Shown here: positions 1 to 6,851 of the stretch, piece by piece | Layout of the letters: every line of letters begins with the position of its first letter | Position numbering within the stretch: the stretch's first letter is position 1 | Assembly (NCBI GenBank): GCA_964412395.1 | Contig: CAYPOY010000031.1 | Location: forward strand, 1 to 25,647 | From: CAYPOY01 sp964412395 | GTDB lineage: Bacteria > Chloroflexota > Anaerolineae > B4-G1 | DNA: 25,647 nt | Reading direction: 5' to 3' | Made by a program: the position numbers and the translations under genes | Notes under the pieces: generated by a model | The model's input: the letters and a program-made list of their open reading frames with translations, nothing else | What the model was told of the DNA's origin: nothing | Databases searched by the model: none

Positions 1-755
1 GGTTCTGGGCTGTGACTGACCCGCAGGTAATACAGGCCGTGGTGGATGAGATGGCTCTCAAGCGGAACCTGATCATCGCCGACGGCCACCACCGCTACGA
101 GACGGCGCTCAACTACCGGGACGAGATGCGGGCGAAGTGCCCCGACGTCTCCCCCGACGCCAACTTCAACTATCGGCTAGTGACGCTGGTGAGCATGGAG
201 GACCCCGGCCTGGTGATTCTTCCCACCCATCGTCTCATCCACTCCTACGGGCGGATGGGCGGGCAGGAGACACTGGAGCGGGCGAAGGAGTACTTCAAAG
301 TGGTGCCGGTGGCGGATCGGGCGGCTCTGGAGACGACGCTGGCGGGGGCCAAGCCGTCGCATCCCCGCTTCGGCTTCTACGACGGGACCTATGCCGCACT
401 CACGTTGCAGGACCCGGCGGTGCTTGAGCGACTGTTGCCGGACCGCACCCCCGACTGGCGCTTGCTCGACGTTGCAGTGCTCCACGAACTGTTCATCGAG
501 CGGGTGCTGGGGGTTGACAAGGCGGCGGTCGAGCGCAAGGAGAACATCGAGTACCTGCGCGACCCGCAGATGGGATACGACGCGGTGGACCGGGGCGAGG
601 CAGAGTTCCTGCTGGTGATGAACCCGACGCGGATGGAGCAGGTGCGGGCCTGCACCGGTGCCGGCGAGAAGATGCCTCAGAAATCCACCGACTTCTACCC
701 CAAGGTCATCAGTGGGCTGGTGATGATGCCCATCAGCGCGGAAGAGCGGTTGTAG
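1..755 (+). CDS. DUF1015 family protein, C-terminal part (5' end outside window)
   Basis: The reading frame is open to the left edge (codons for F-W-A-V precede the first GTG at 12), so this is the 3' part of a longer gene; about 250 residues are visible and DUF1015 proteins usually exceed 400. The diagnostic stretch is the G-H-H-R-Y-E-T-A-L-N-Y segment about 30 residues in, followed by the long conserved C-terminal region with hallmark phrases such as R-K-E-N-I-E-Y and N-P-T-R. The biochemical function of DUF1015 is unknown to me; members often lie near D-3-phosphoglycerate or 2-hydroxyacid dehydrogenase genes, and one is encoded nearby on the opposite strand. The family call is from motif recognition and is fairly sure; the role is not known. 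Confidence 0.85.
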   Translation, partial: FWAVTDPQVIQAVVDEMALKRNLIIADGHHRYETALNYRDEMRAKCPDVSPDANFNYRLVTLVSMEDPGLVILPTHRLIHSYGRMGGQETLERAKEYFKVVPVADRAALETTLAGAKPSHPRFGFYDGTYAALTLQDPAVLERLLPDRTPDWRLLDVAVLHELFIERVLGVDKAAVERKENIEYLRDPQMGYDAVDRGEAEFLLVMNPTRMEQVRACTGAGEKMPQKSTDFYPKVISGLVMMPISAEERL

Positions 756-807
756 CGCTGGTGGAGAACACGGATTTCAGGACATCAACGGATTAAGAAG
801 ACGCGGA

Positions 808-841
808 ACAGCCCCGGTGAGCAAAAAGCCGCCGGGGCTGT
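808..841. terminator. Hairpin between convergent genes, possible terminator
   Basis: A perfect 10-bp inverted repeat (ACAGCCCCGG at 808-817 and CCGGGGCTGT at 832-841) encloses a 14-nt loop. It lies between the DUF1015 gene (+, ends 755) and the unknown gene ending at 923 (-), where a bidirectional terminator would be expected. There is no clear T-run after it on the plus strand. The loop contains an A-run that reads as T's on the minus strand but lies inside the hairpin, so intrinsic termination is plausible rather than certain. Confidence 0.5.
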
Positions 842-851
842 CTCACTCATT

Positions 852-865
852 ACGTTTCACGTTTC
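852..865. repeat. Two tandem copies of heptamer ACGTTTC
   Basis: ACGTTTC occurs twice head to tail, followed by GCG, in the gap between convergent genes. It is a minimal member of the short tandem arrays seen throughout this window. Confidence 0.5.
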
Positions 866-922
866 GCGCATTATCTCACCTACGGCAGTCGGAATTGGAA
901 GCCCCTGGCGACTGCGGTCCTC

Positions 923-1339
923 TCAATCCTCCTGCATGAACTTCCCGTAAGCGCCCTGCCATAGAGTTGGTTTGCGGGTCATCTGCTTGATCTTGACGTC
1001 GGCAAAGTGGGGCATCAGTCGAGCCAGGACCGCCGGCAGATAGTCCCACTGGCCCTCGTAGATGATGACGCTCAGTTCATCGGTGGTGGGTTCCAGCCAG
1101 CGCCATTGTTCGCGAAAGCGTTCGGCTTTCATCCAATAATCACGCTTCTCCCAGGCATCAATGGTCCGGTCAACGGTGTCGGCGATACCGTGCAGGGAGA
1201 AGACGATGATAGCAGCCAGGTCTTTGGCCTCGTTGTCCAGGTGCGGCTTCTGGCTCAGACGGCGCAGTGCCTCGGCGACGGTGCGGCGATGTTGGTTGCG
1301 GACATTGCCCGGTCTTTCGGTAGAGACGATTCGACTCAT
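923..1339 (-). CDS. Uncharacterised 138-residue protein
   Basis: I do not recognise a family. The product is 138 residues, charged and probably mostly helical, with no signal peptide or membrane segment. It has a basic N-terminus, a central E-A-K-D-L-A-A-I-I helix, and an aromatic C-terminal half (W-R-W-L-E-P, E-G-Q-W-D-Y-L). Its ATG (1339-1337) follows directly after the TAG of the dehydrogenase gene (1342-1340), with no spacing, so it is almost certainly the last gene of that transcription unit and translated by coupling. The tight linkage suggests a job connected to the dehydrogenase, or simply a downstream passenger. I trust it as a gene because of the length, the exact abutment and the protein-like composition. 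Confidence 0.7.
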   Translation of the reverse strand: MSRIVSTERPGNVRNQHRRTVAEALRRLSQKPHLDNEAKDLAAIIVFSLHGIADTVDRTIDAWEKRDYWMKAERFREQWRWLEPTTDELSVIIYEGQWDYLPAVLARLMPHFADVKIKQMTRKPTLWQGAYGKFMQED

Positions 1340-2332
1340 CTACTCGTATACTTCTGGGTTCACACAGTACGGCAACCGTGCCCCCCGCAGCCCCGCCAGC
1401 AGGTTCTCCGCCGCCATCACCGCCATGCGCTCCCGCGTCGTGACGGTGGCGCTGCCGATGTGGGGAACGACGATGCAGTTGGGCAGCGCCAGCAGGGGAT
1501 GGTCGGGTGGAAGCGGCTCCGGATCGGTCACGTCCAATGCCGCCGCCGCGATCCATCCCTCCTGCAGCGCCCGCACCAGCGCGTCCGTCTCCACTATCGG
1601 CCCTCGGGCGGCGTTGATGAGCACCGCTGTCGGTTTCATCCGCCGCAGCGCCTGCTCGCCGATGAGATGGTGAGTCTCGGGGATCAGTGGGCAGTGCAGG
1701 CTGACGAAATCGGCCTCGGCCAGCAGGTCATCCAGCGGGATGTACTCCAGGCCTAGTTCCGCCTCCACGCCAGTCTTGCGGACGCGGTCGTGGTAGAGAA
1801 CCCGCATCGTGAAGCCCCGTGCGCGCCGGGACACCGCTGTCCCGATGCGGCCCAGGCCGACGATCCCCAGCGTCGCTCCCCAGACGTCCGCCCCCAGGAG
1901 GCCCAGCGGCTCCCAGGTGTGCCACCGCCCGGCCCGCACCTTCTCGATTCCCTCGGGGATGCGCCGCGCGCTCGTCATCAGCAGGGCGAAGGCCATATCG
2001 GCCGTGGCCTCGGTCAGCACGCCGGGGGTGTGGCCTACGGGGATGTCCCGGGCTGTGGCGGCCTGCAGGTCTACGTTATCCACCCCCACTGCGTACTGGC
2101 TGATGACGCGCAGGCGGTGGCCGGCGGTGATGACCTCCGCGTCAATGGGGTCGGTCAGCAGGCAGAGGAGCCCGTCGCAGCCCGCCACCTCCCGCAGGAT
2201 GATCTCCTTGGGCGGGGGCAGTTCCCCCTTCCAGAGGCGCACCCGGCAGGCCTGCCGGATCATCTCCAGGCCAGCATCAGGGATGCGGCGGGTGATGTAG
2301 ATGGTTGGTTTCTCGTTCAACGTGGTGATCAT
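1340..2332 (-). CDS. D-isomer-specific 2-hydroxyacid dehydrogenase (glyoxylate/hydroxypyruvate reductase-like)
   Basis: This is a 330-residue cytosolic NAD(P)H-dependent dehydrogenase of the D-2-hydroxyacid family, the normal length for GyaR/GhrB-like enzymes. The nucleotide-binding motif G-L-G-R-I-G is at residues 159-164. The catalytic triad is R243 (in N-A-A-R-G-P), E272 and H291 (in V-P-H-I-G-S). The substrate loop V-G-V-D-N-V is near residues 82-87. I chose the ATG at 2332, five bases past the PIN gene stop, because the conserved N-terminus starts there; the frame also runs 12 codons further upstream. Preference for glyoxylate, hydroxypyruvate or phosphoglycerate cannot be told from sequence, and it lacks the ACT-domain tail of SerA. 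SHMT is encoded next door, which would fit serine/hydroxypyruvate metabolism (inference). It is apparently co-transcribed with the toxin-antitoxin genes. Confidence 0.88.
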   Translation of the reverse strand: MITTLNEKPTIYITRRIPDAGLEMIRQACRVRLWKGELPPPKEIILREVAGCDGLLCLLTDPIDAEVITAGHRLRVISQYAVGVDNVDLQAATARDIPVGHTPGVLTEATADMAFALLMTSARRIPEGIEKVRAGRWHTWEPLGLLGADVWGATLGIVGLGRIGTAVSRRARGFTMRVLYHDRVRKTGVEAELGLEYIPLDDLLAEADFVSLHCPLIPETHHLIGEQALRRMKPTAVLINAARGPIVETDALVRALQEGWIAAAALDVTDPEPLPPDHPLLALPNCIVVPHIGSATVTTRERMAVMAAENLLAGLRGARLPYCVNPEVYE

Positions 2333-2337
2333 TAGAC

Positions 2338-2790
2338 TCACCCGATAGAAGGTTGGGCCTTGGCCCAAAGAGACCTGGGGTCTATGCGCACAATTTCCTC
2401 GATCCGGTCAAAGTGCCGGTTTGTGGAAATGATCTTGGTCAGGCCGTGGTTGCACATTACGGCAACGTGGATCAGATCACGGGCCCGGATGCCCTGGGGC
2501 GCATACTGTCCGAAGAGGTCAACGGCCATGCGCACGTCAGTCGGGCTCACCGCGTAGACGATGGGCACCAAGTCCAGCAGACTGGTCGCCATCGTCAGGC
2601 CTATCTCCCACCGTTGCAGTTCACCGTATCGGTACAGGATCTCCTGGATGCATTCAACGTCAATAGCCGCGGCCAGCCGTTCCTCGGCTATCTCCGTCAT
2701 CACCCAGACACACGCTTCTCTGTAGGGATGAGCCTGGCCGGCGGCGTACATCGGCACGTTCACGTCGAGCAGAGCGGGGTGGTTGTTCAC
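2338..2790 (-). CDS. PIN-domain ribonuclease toxin (VapC-like)
   Basis: This 150-residue protein has the PIN-domain acidic quartet in order: D9 (L-L-D-V-N), E50 (Q-E-I-L), D105 (A-R-D-L-I-H) and D128 (H-F-D-R-I). PIN toxins of type II systems are Mg2+-dependent endoribonucleases that cut tRNA, rRNA or mRNA; the target here cannot be read. It starts with GTG at 2790-2788, overlapping the antitoxin TGA by four bases (GTGA), the standard arrangement for translational coupling. The dehydrogenase gene begins five bases after its stop, so the toxin lies inside what looks like a metabolic transcription unit. The family is clear. Activity as a toxin is inferred from the partner gene. Confidence 0.88.
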   Translation of the reverse strand: MNNHPALLDVNVPMYAAGQAHPYREACVWVMTEIAEERLAAAIDVECIQEILYRYGELQRWEIGLTMATSLLDLVPIVYAVSPTDVRMAVDLFGQYAPQGIRARDLIHVAVMCNHGLTKIISTNRHFDRIEEIVRIDPRSLWAKAQPSIG

Positions 2791-3035
2791 GCCGTGGCCC
2801 CCCGGATGATCTCATCTTCCATTTGCTCCCAGTCGGCTACGGGAGACTCCAAGGAAAGGAGACGTTGAAGTGCTTTCCGCCGCCGCTCGCGGTCTGCATC
2901 TTGGAAGTATACTTTTTCCACAGCATCGCGGATGAGCGCGCTCAGGGGCTTGCTCAGTTCCTCCGAAAAGCGAGAGAGGGTCTCATATTGCTCCTCCGTC
3001 AGGACAGCCTGGACCCGGCGAGTGTATACGGCCAT
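2787..3035 (-). CDS. Ribbon-helix-helix antitoxin
   Basis: The product is an 82-residue protein. An N-terminal beta strand (Y-T-R-R-V-Q-A-V-L-T) and two helices (residues 13-25 and 29-42, containing L-S-A-L-I-R-D-A-V) form a CopG/Arc-like ribbon-helix-helix. The charged C-terminal half (R-E-R-R-R-K-A-L-Q-R-L-L, then W-E-Q-M-E-D-E-I-I) is the expected toxin-binding tail. I chose the ATG at 3035 over an earlier in-frame start at 3062 because GGAGGTGT sits just upstream at ideal distance and the longer start would lie closer to the promoter. RHH antitoxins usually repress their own promoter, and nested inverted repeats overlap the promoter here. Family call good; the pairing with the PIN gene follows from the overlap. 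Confidence 0.85.
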   Translation of the reverse strand: MAVYTRRVQAVLTEEQYETLSRFSEELSKPLSALIRDAVEKVYFQDADRERRRKALQRLLSLESPVADWEQMEDEIIRGATA

Positions 3036-3050
3036 GCTCACACCTCCACA

Positions 3051-3087
3051 GGTAGTATTCAAACAGTGGTATCAATATGATACTACC
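3051..3087. promoter_or_regulatory. Nested inverted repeats, probable antitoxin operator
   Basis: The outer arms GGTAGTAT (3051-3058) and ATACTACC (3080-3087) are perfect inverted repeats. Within them lies GTATCA (3069-3074), three bases, then TGATAC (3078-3083), also perfect. The inner palindrome covers the -10 element of the minus-strand promoter, so bound antitoxin would block RNA polymerase. That it is an operator is inferred from position and symmetry. Confidence 0.7.
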
Positions 3088-3105
3088 GATGGCGGTAACT
3101 GTCAA
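3077..3105 (-). promoter_or_regulatory. Sigma-70-type promoter of the antitoxin–toxin–dehydrogenase unit
   Basis: On the minus strand TTGACA (3105-3100) is separated by exactly 17 bases from TATCAT (3082-3077). The antitoxin ATG at 3035 leaves a leader of roughly 35 bases carrying its GGAGG. This is the best-matching promoter in the window. Confidence 0.78.
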
Positions 3106-3123
3106 CCTGGGATACCAGGCAGG

Positions 3124-6100
3124 TCAGTCGGCGGCCCTGGCGGGCATGCCCCTTCCCCCTTCCTGTTCCGGGAACCGGGTCAACACCGTCGCCTCCACCG
3201 GCAGCGCGACCCGTTTGCCGCGCAGCAGTGCCTCCTCGAGGGATTTGCCGCCCAGGGGAAAGATGGCGATGGGGGTCTCGGGGACGTTGTATCGTTTTCC
3301 GACGAGCGCCAGTCCCAGCAGGTACCCTTCGACGTCAATAGAGCAACTGGTGACGTGGCCGATGAGTTGCCCTTTCCGGTTGACCACTGGGTCGCCGGTG
3401 TGCGGACGACGCATGCCTTTTTGGTTGACCCGGAAGCGGATCACCTCCCGCGTGCGGCTCTCCTCGCGTGCCAGCAGCGCATCTCGCCCGACGAAGAAGG
3501 GCTTGTGGTACTTGACGTAACCGGGGAAGCCTGCTTCAATGGGGGAGATATCGAATGGCCCGGCCAGTTCGTGTCCATAGAGTGGCAGTCCCACCTCGGT
3601 GCGCGTCGAGTCGCGGGCCGCCAGCCCTGTCGGCTTCACGCCGAAGGGTTTCCCCGCCTCCAGGATCGCCTCCCACAAATTGACAATCTCGTCGGGGTGG
3701 ACGAAGATCTCGTACCCCCACTCCTCGCCGCAGTAACCGGTGCGGGCGATGACCAGCGGCAGCCCCGCCAGTTCGCACTCGATCAGGTCGGTGCGGCGCA
3801 CCCGGGCCAGCGCGGCCTTCAGTTCTGGGTCATCCGTCAGCGCTTGCAGCGTCGGCAAGGACGCCGGTCCCTGCAGGGCCAGGTCCCGCTTCGCCCGCTC
3901 CCCCGACGCCGGGTCCTTCAGGTTGCGCAAGGTCGCCTGCGCTTCCACCTGCACCCATGGCCGGTCACGGTCAATGATGACGCGCCGCTCGTTCACCGCG
4001 TTTAACCAGTCCCAGTCCTTCTCCTCGTTGACGGCGTTGACCACCATCAAGTACAGGTCTGCCCGGCGACGGTAGATCATCAAGTCGTCAATCACCTCGC
4101 TGTCGGGGTCGAGCAGATAGCCGTAGCAGGATTGGCCGTCCTCCAGCCAGGCGGCGTAGTTGGAGAAGACCGTGTCCAGGAAGGCGGTGGCGTGAGGCCC
4201 CTCAATCTCGAAGACGCCCATGTGGGCCACGTCGAACAAGCCCGCCGCTTCCCGCACGGCCCGGTGCTCATCGCTCACCGATGTGTACCAGACCGGCATC
4301 TCCCACCCGGCGAAGGGAACCATCTTCGCTCCTATTCCCCTGTGGGTTTCGCATAGGGGCGTACGCTTGACGGGTGCCTCTGGCTCCTCCCAACGCCACT
4401 CCTCCTTGTCGGTCTGTGGCCCGAACTCTTTCAGGCACGCCTGCCCGACGAAGTATGGCTTGGTCAAGTTAAACCGCTCCGGGTGGCTCTCAAACAGCTC
4501 AGCAACAGTGCTCCCCTGCTCCTCTGCTCCTCTGCTCCTCTGCTCCTCTGCTTCCTCCACCACCACCGGCCCCTCCACCTTGCGGAAGATGTCCTCTTCA
4601 TCAAAGAGGGTGTAACCATCGGCCAGGCCTCGCAGCCAGGAGGTGACGCGGGCCGCGTTCCGGGGCGTGGGGGTGATGAGGTAACAGTCCCGTCCCCACT
4701 CGTCCGGCTCCTCCCGTGCCACCGCAACCTGGTCCATCAGGCGACCGTGGAGATCGAGCATGTAGGTGGGGATGGACTCACCCAGGGCAAGTCCGGCCAC
4801 GTTAGCGGTGACGATCTCCTGGATGAACTGCCGCGCCCGCCAGCCGGTGACTCGCAGGGTGATGGGTCTGGGGGCAGGGTTTTCAGGGAGGATGGCGTAG
4901 TGGGGATAATCGCTGGGGTCGTACTCGAAGTCAATCCCGGCCTTCTTGGCCAACTTCGCCACACCATGCCGTACCTCCTCCAGCACATCCAATTCGATCT
5001 TGCCTCGCGGCAGGGTGCCGATGAGGCCGTTGTAGGCGAAGGGCTTGACATTGACCAGAATGCGGTGGATCAGGCCAGCCAGGGTGTCCATGTCCGCCTC
5101 GTCCAGCCCCCGCTGGGTGACCCAGGGGGTGCCCATGCGGACGCCCGTCGCCAGCGACGTCTCGGTGTCGCCGGGGATGGTGTTCTTGTTGGCCACGATG
5201 CCCGCCAGGTCGAGGATGCGGACGGCGGGCTCTCCCCACACCGGGAAGCATCCCTCCCGGCCTCCCCGAAGCGGGGGGGAAGGATTCGTGGGGATGGATT
5301 TCAGGTCAACCAGCAGGAGGTGGGTGTCTGTCCCGCCGTAGGCCAGCCGCAGGCCGCGTTTCGTTAGCCCTTCCGCCAGGGCCTGCGCGTTGGTCACGAT
5401 CTGGCGCTGGAGTTGGCGGAACTGGTCAGTCTGGGCGATGCGGAAGGCCGCTGCCATCGCTGCGAACTTGTTGACGTGGGGGCCGCCCTGCTCGCCGGGG
5501 AAGACTGCCATGTCAATGGCCTGAGCCAGTTCTTCGTCGGTGGTCAGCACTACCGCGCTGCGCGGCCCGCAGATAGTCTTGTGGGTTGTGAAGGTGGTCA
5601 CGTGGGCGATGCCCACCGGGTTGGGGTAGACCCCGGCGGCGGCCATACCGGCAGTGTGGGCGATGTCGGCCATGAGATACGCCCCCACCTCGTCGGCGAT
5701 GGCGCGGAAAGCCTCCCAGTCGGGAGCCCAGGAGTAGGACGTGTACCCGGCGACGATCACCTTCGGCCGATGTTCCCGTGCCAGATCCCGGATAGCGTCG
5801 TAGTCCAGCCGCTCTGTCCTGGGATCCACGCCGTAGGAGACCACCCGGTACCGCTGGCCGGAGATGTTGAACTCCGAACCGTGGGTCAGGTGGCCGCCCT
5901 GGAATAGGTCCAGCCCCATCAGCGTGTCTCCTGCCTCCATCAGAGCCCAGTAGACAGCCAGGTTGGCCGCCGCGCCGGAGAGGGGCTGGACATTGACGTA
6001 TATGTGTTCGGGTCGAACAGGGCCGTGGGCGAAGAGTTCGGCGCACCGCCGCTGGGCCAGGCACTCGACGAAGTGGACGTAGTCCACTCCCTTGTAGAAG

Positions 6101-6396
6101 CGCCGGTCGGCGTAGCGGCGGTAGAAAGCCAACTGCCAGGCCACATCGTGTAGCCGCTCCTCCGGGTCGCGGGTCATGCGCAGCGGGGGGTAACCCTCGG
6201 CGTAGACGTTCTGGAAGACAGAGCCCAGCGCCTGGCGGACGGCTTTGGGAGAATATGACTCGGAGGGGATGAGGATGAGTTTGCGGGCCTGGCGCTCCTC
6301 CTCCCAGTGGATCAGGTCGGCCACGAACGGCGCGACTTCCTCCAGATCGGCGCGGAGGAGGAAGTCAGATTGTGGATTTGAGGTTATGGGTTGCAT
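3124..6396 (-). CDS. glyA/gcvT: Serine hydroxymethyltransferase–aminomethyltransferase (GcvT) fusion
   Basis: This single 1090-residue protein joins two folate enzymes. Residues 1 to about 480 are SHMT (serine + THF to glycine + methylene-THF), with the PLP lysine K273 in T-T-H-K-T and the conserved N-K-N-T-I-P-G-D at 403-410. Residues about 510-613 resemble part of a GcvT fold (V-T-G-W-R-A-R-Q-F through F-R-K-V-E-G-P-V-V-V). Residues about 675-1075 form a full glycine-cleavage T protein: the E-V-I-D-D-L-M-I-Y motif with D770/D771, then G-Y-C-G-E-E-W-G-Y-E. Start chosen at ATG 6396 with AAGGAG ten bases upstream; the frame is open further upstream but that part is not protein-like. Two stretches are unlike either family: residues 369-388 (palindromic DNA) and 614-628 (octamer repeat). 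It would couple glycine made by SHMT to cleavage; no gcvP or gcvH is in view. Confidence 0.9.
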   Translation of the reverse strand: MQPITSNPQSDFLLRADLEEVAPFVADLIHWEEERQARKLILIPSESYSPKAVRQALGSVFQNVYAEGYPPLRMTRDPEERLHDVAWQLAFYRRYADRRFYKGVDYVHFVECLAQRRCAELFAHGPVRPEHIYVNVQPLSGAAANLAVYWALMEAGDTLMGLDLFQGGHLTHGSEFNISGQRYRVVSYGVDPRTERLDYDAIRDLAREHRPKVIVAGYTSYSWAPDWEAFRAIADEVGAYLMADIAHTAGMAAAGVYPNPVGIAHVTTFTTHKTICGPRSAVVLTTDEELAQAIDMAVFPGEQGGPHVNKFAAMAAAFRIAQTDQFRQLQRQIVTNAQALAEGLTKRGLRLAYGGTDTHLLLVDLKSIPTNPSPPLRGGREGCFPVWGEPAVRILDLAGIVANKNTIPGDTETSLATGVRMGTPWVTQRGLDEADMDTLAGLIHRILVNVKPFAYNGLIGTLPRGKIELDVLEEVRHGVAKLAKKAGIDFEYDPSDYPHYAILPENPAPRPITLRVTGWRARQFIQEIVTANVAGLALGESIPTYMLDLHGRLMDQVAVAREEPDEWGRDCYLITPTPRNAARVTSWLRGLADGYTLFDEEDIFRKVEGPVVVEEAEEQRSRGAEEQGSTVAELFESHPERFNLTKPYFVGQACLKEFGPQTDKEEWRWEEPEAPVKRTPLCETHRGIGAKMVPFAGWEMPVWYTSVSDEHRAVREAAGLFDVAHMGVFEIEGPHATAFLDTVFSNYAAWLEDGQSCYGYLLDPDSEVIDDLMIYRRRADLYLMVVNAVNEEKDWDWLNAVNERRVIIDRDRPWVQVEAQATLRNLKDPASGERAKRDLALQGPASLPTLQALTDDPELKAALARVRRTDLIECELAGLPLVIARTGYCGEEWGYEIFVHPDEIVNLWEAILEAGKPFGVKPTGLAARDSTRTEVGLPLYGHELAGPFDISPIEAGFPGYVKYHKPFFVGRDALLAREESRTREVIRFRVNQKGMRRPHTGDPVVNRKGQLIGHVTSCSIDVEGYLLGLALVGKRYNVPETPIAIFPLGGKSLEEALLRGKRVALPVEATVLTRFPEQEGGRGMPARAAD
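4517..4548. repeat. Octamer array TGCTCCTC x4 inside the SHMT–GcvT linker codons
   Basis: There are four perfect 8-bp units, with a partial degenerate fifth to 4557. It encodes an 8-residue-periodic E-E-Q-R-S-R-G-A segment at residues about 616-627, between the half GcvT-like module and the full GcvT domain. Because 8 is not a multiple of 3, gain or loss of one unit would shift frame. Confidence 0.9.
5241..5276. repeat. GC-rich double hairpin inserted in frame in the SHMT domain
   Basis: There are two adjacent inverted repeats: CCGGGA/TCCCGG (5241-5246 and 5255-5260), and CCCCG-AAG-CGGGG (5264-5276). They encode residues about 374-386, in a roughly 20-residue P/G/R-rich stretch between the strand L-L-L-V-D-L and the helix A-V-R-I-L-D-L-A-G. 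Ordinary SHMTs have only a short connection there. Confidence 0.65.
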
Positions 6397-6432
6397 TTGG
6401 TGTGTACTCCTTGCTTGATGTTTGATGCTGGA

Positions 6433-6470
6433 TACAATACTATTGTAGCACTGAGGAGGGATGAGCGCAA
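6433..6470 (-). promoter_or_regulatory. SHMT–GcvT promoter with overlapping 15-bp palindrome
   Basis: On the minus strand TTGCGC (6470-6465) and TACAAT (6447-6442) are 17 bases apart. The -10 is one arm of a perfect palindrome, TACAATA-C-TATTGTA (6433-6447). The other arm gives a plus-strand TACAAT at 6433-6438, preceded 16 bases earlier by TTGCTT (6411-6416). The site could therefore be an operator or two overlapping opposed promoters. The minus-strand promoter is the better supported. Confidence 0.6.
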
Positions 6471-6584
6471 GAAGCAGAGCGAGCACAAGTCGCGGGTGAT
6501 GGATTGGGCGGGCGGGGTGCGCAAAGGGGGCGAGCAGGGGGTAACGTGCCACACATTGGTGTTGGAGTGCCGCTCTCTGAGTCA

Positions 6585-6614
6585 TTCGCAAAACTTTACT
6601 ACATTTCCTATACC
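6585..6614 (+). promoter_or_regulatory. Weak promoter candidate for the small membrane protein unit
   Basis: TTCGCA (6585-6590), an 18-base spacer and TATACC (6609-6614) lie in the AT-rich part of the divergent gap, about 80 bases before the first start codon. The match is only moderate. Confidence 0.3.
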
Positions 6615-6692
6615 TCTTCATATTTTCTTCACAGGTTTGTGGCATACTGGAGCCAGATGGAAGAAGGCAGAACGGCATTTGGAGGTGTGAAC

Positions 6693-6827
6693 ATGCAGGG
6701 AATGAGATGGACATCGAGGAGGGAAAATATGAGCGAGGTTGCTCAAGTACTCGTGGGGATCGCCCTGTTCGTCCTGGTGATTGGAATCTGGGTCTGCTTC
6801 TGGGTTCCACCGTCGCCTATCTTCTAA
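6693..6827 (+). CDS. Small single-span membrane protein (44 residues)
   Basis: ATG at 6693 is preceded by GGAGGTGTGAAC, a strong ribosome binding site, so I take this start. A second ATG at 6729, preceded by GAGGAGGG, would give a 32-residue form. The sequence has a short basic N-terminus (R-W-T-S-R-R-E), one hydrophobic helix of about 21 residues (V-A-Q-V-L-V-G-I-A-L onward) and a short W-V-P-P-S-P tail. It probably sits in the inner membrane as a single span. No family is recognised. It lies 24 bases before another small membrane protein with an equally good ribosome binding site and is likely in the same transcript. Two good translation signals and a coherent helix argue that it is a real gene. 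Confidence 0.6.
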   Translation: MQGMRWTSRRENMSEVAQVLVGIALFVLVIGIWVCFWVPPSPIF

Positions 6828-6851
6828 AACCAAAATGCTAGGAGGTGAGAA

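Larger units (their letters stand above)
6397..6692. other. Divergent intergenic region with both promoters
   Basis: This is the longest gene-free stretch (296 bases), between the divergent SHMT–GcvT and small-membrane-protein genes. It holds the SHMT–GcvT ribosome binding site, a heptamer pair (TTGATGT/TTGATGC at 6415-6428), a 15-bp palindrome at the SHMT–GcvT promoter, and an AT-richer tract (about 6585-6640) with a weak plus-strand promoter candidate. I see no RNA gene. The frames open across it are extensions of neighbouring genes and do not look like protein. Confidence 0.6.

Noticed and set aside
1007..1756. Long plus-strand frame opposite the dehydrogenase and unknown gene
   Set aside because: It runs antisense to clearly recognisable proteins, has no family motif and a G/Q/R-rich composition typical of antisense high-GC frames.
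2932..4005. 357-codon plus-strand frame over the SHMT–GcvT gene
   Set aside because: Antisense to the well-conserved GcvT domain; no motif and no ribosome binding site.
6397..6810. 138-codon N-terminal extension of the SHMT–GcvT frame
   Set aside because: Not protein-like, crosses the promoter and palindrome, and overlaps a divergent small gene; ATG 6396 has its own ribosome binding site.
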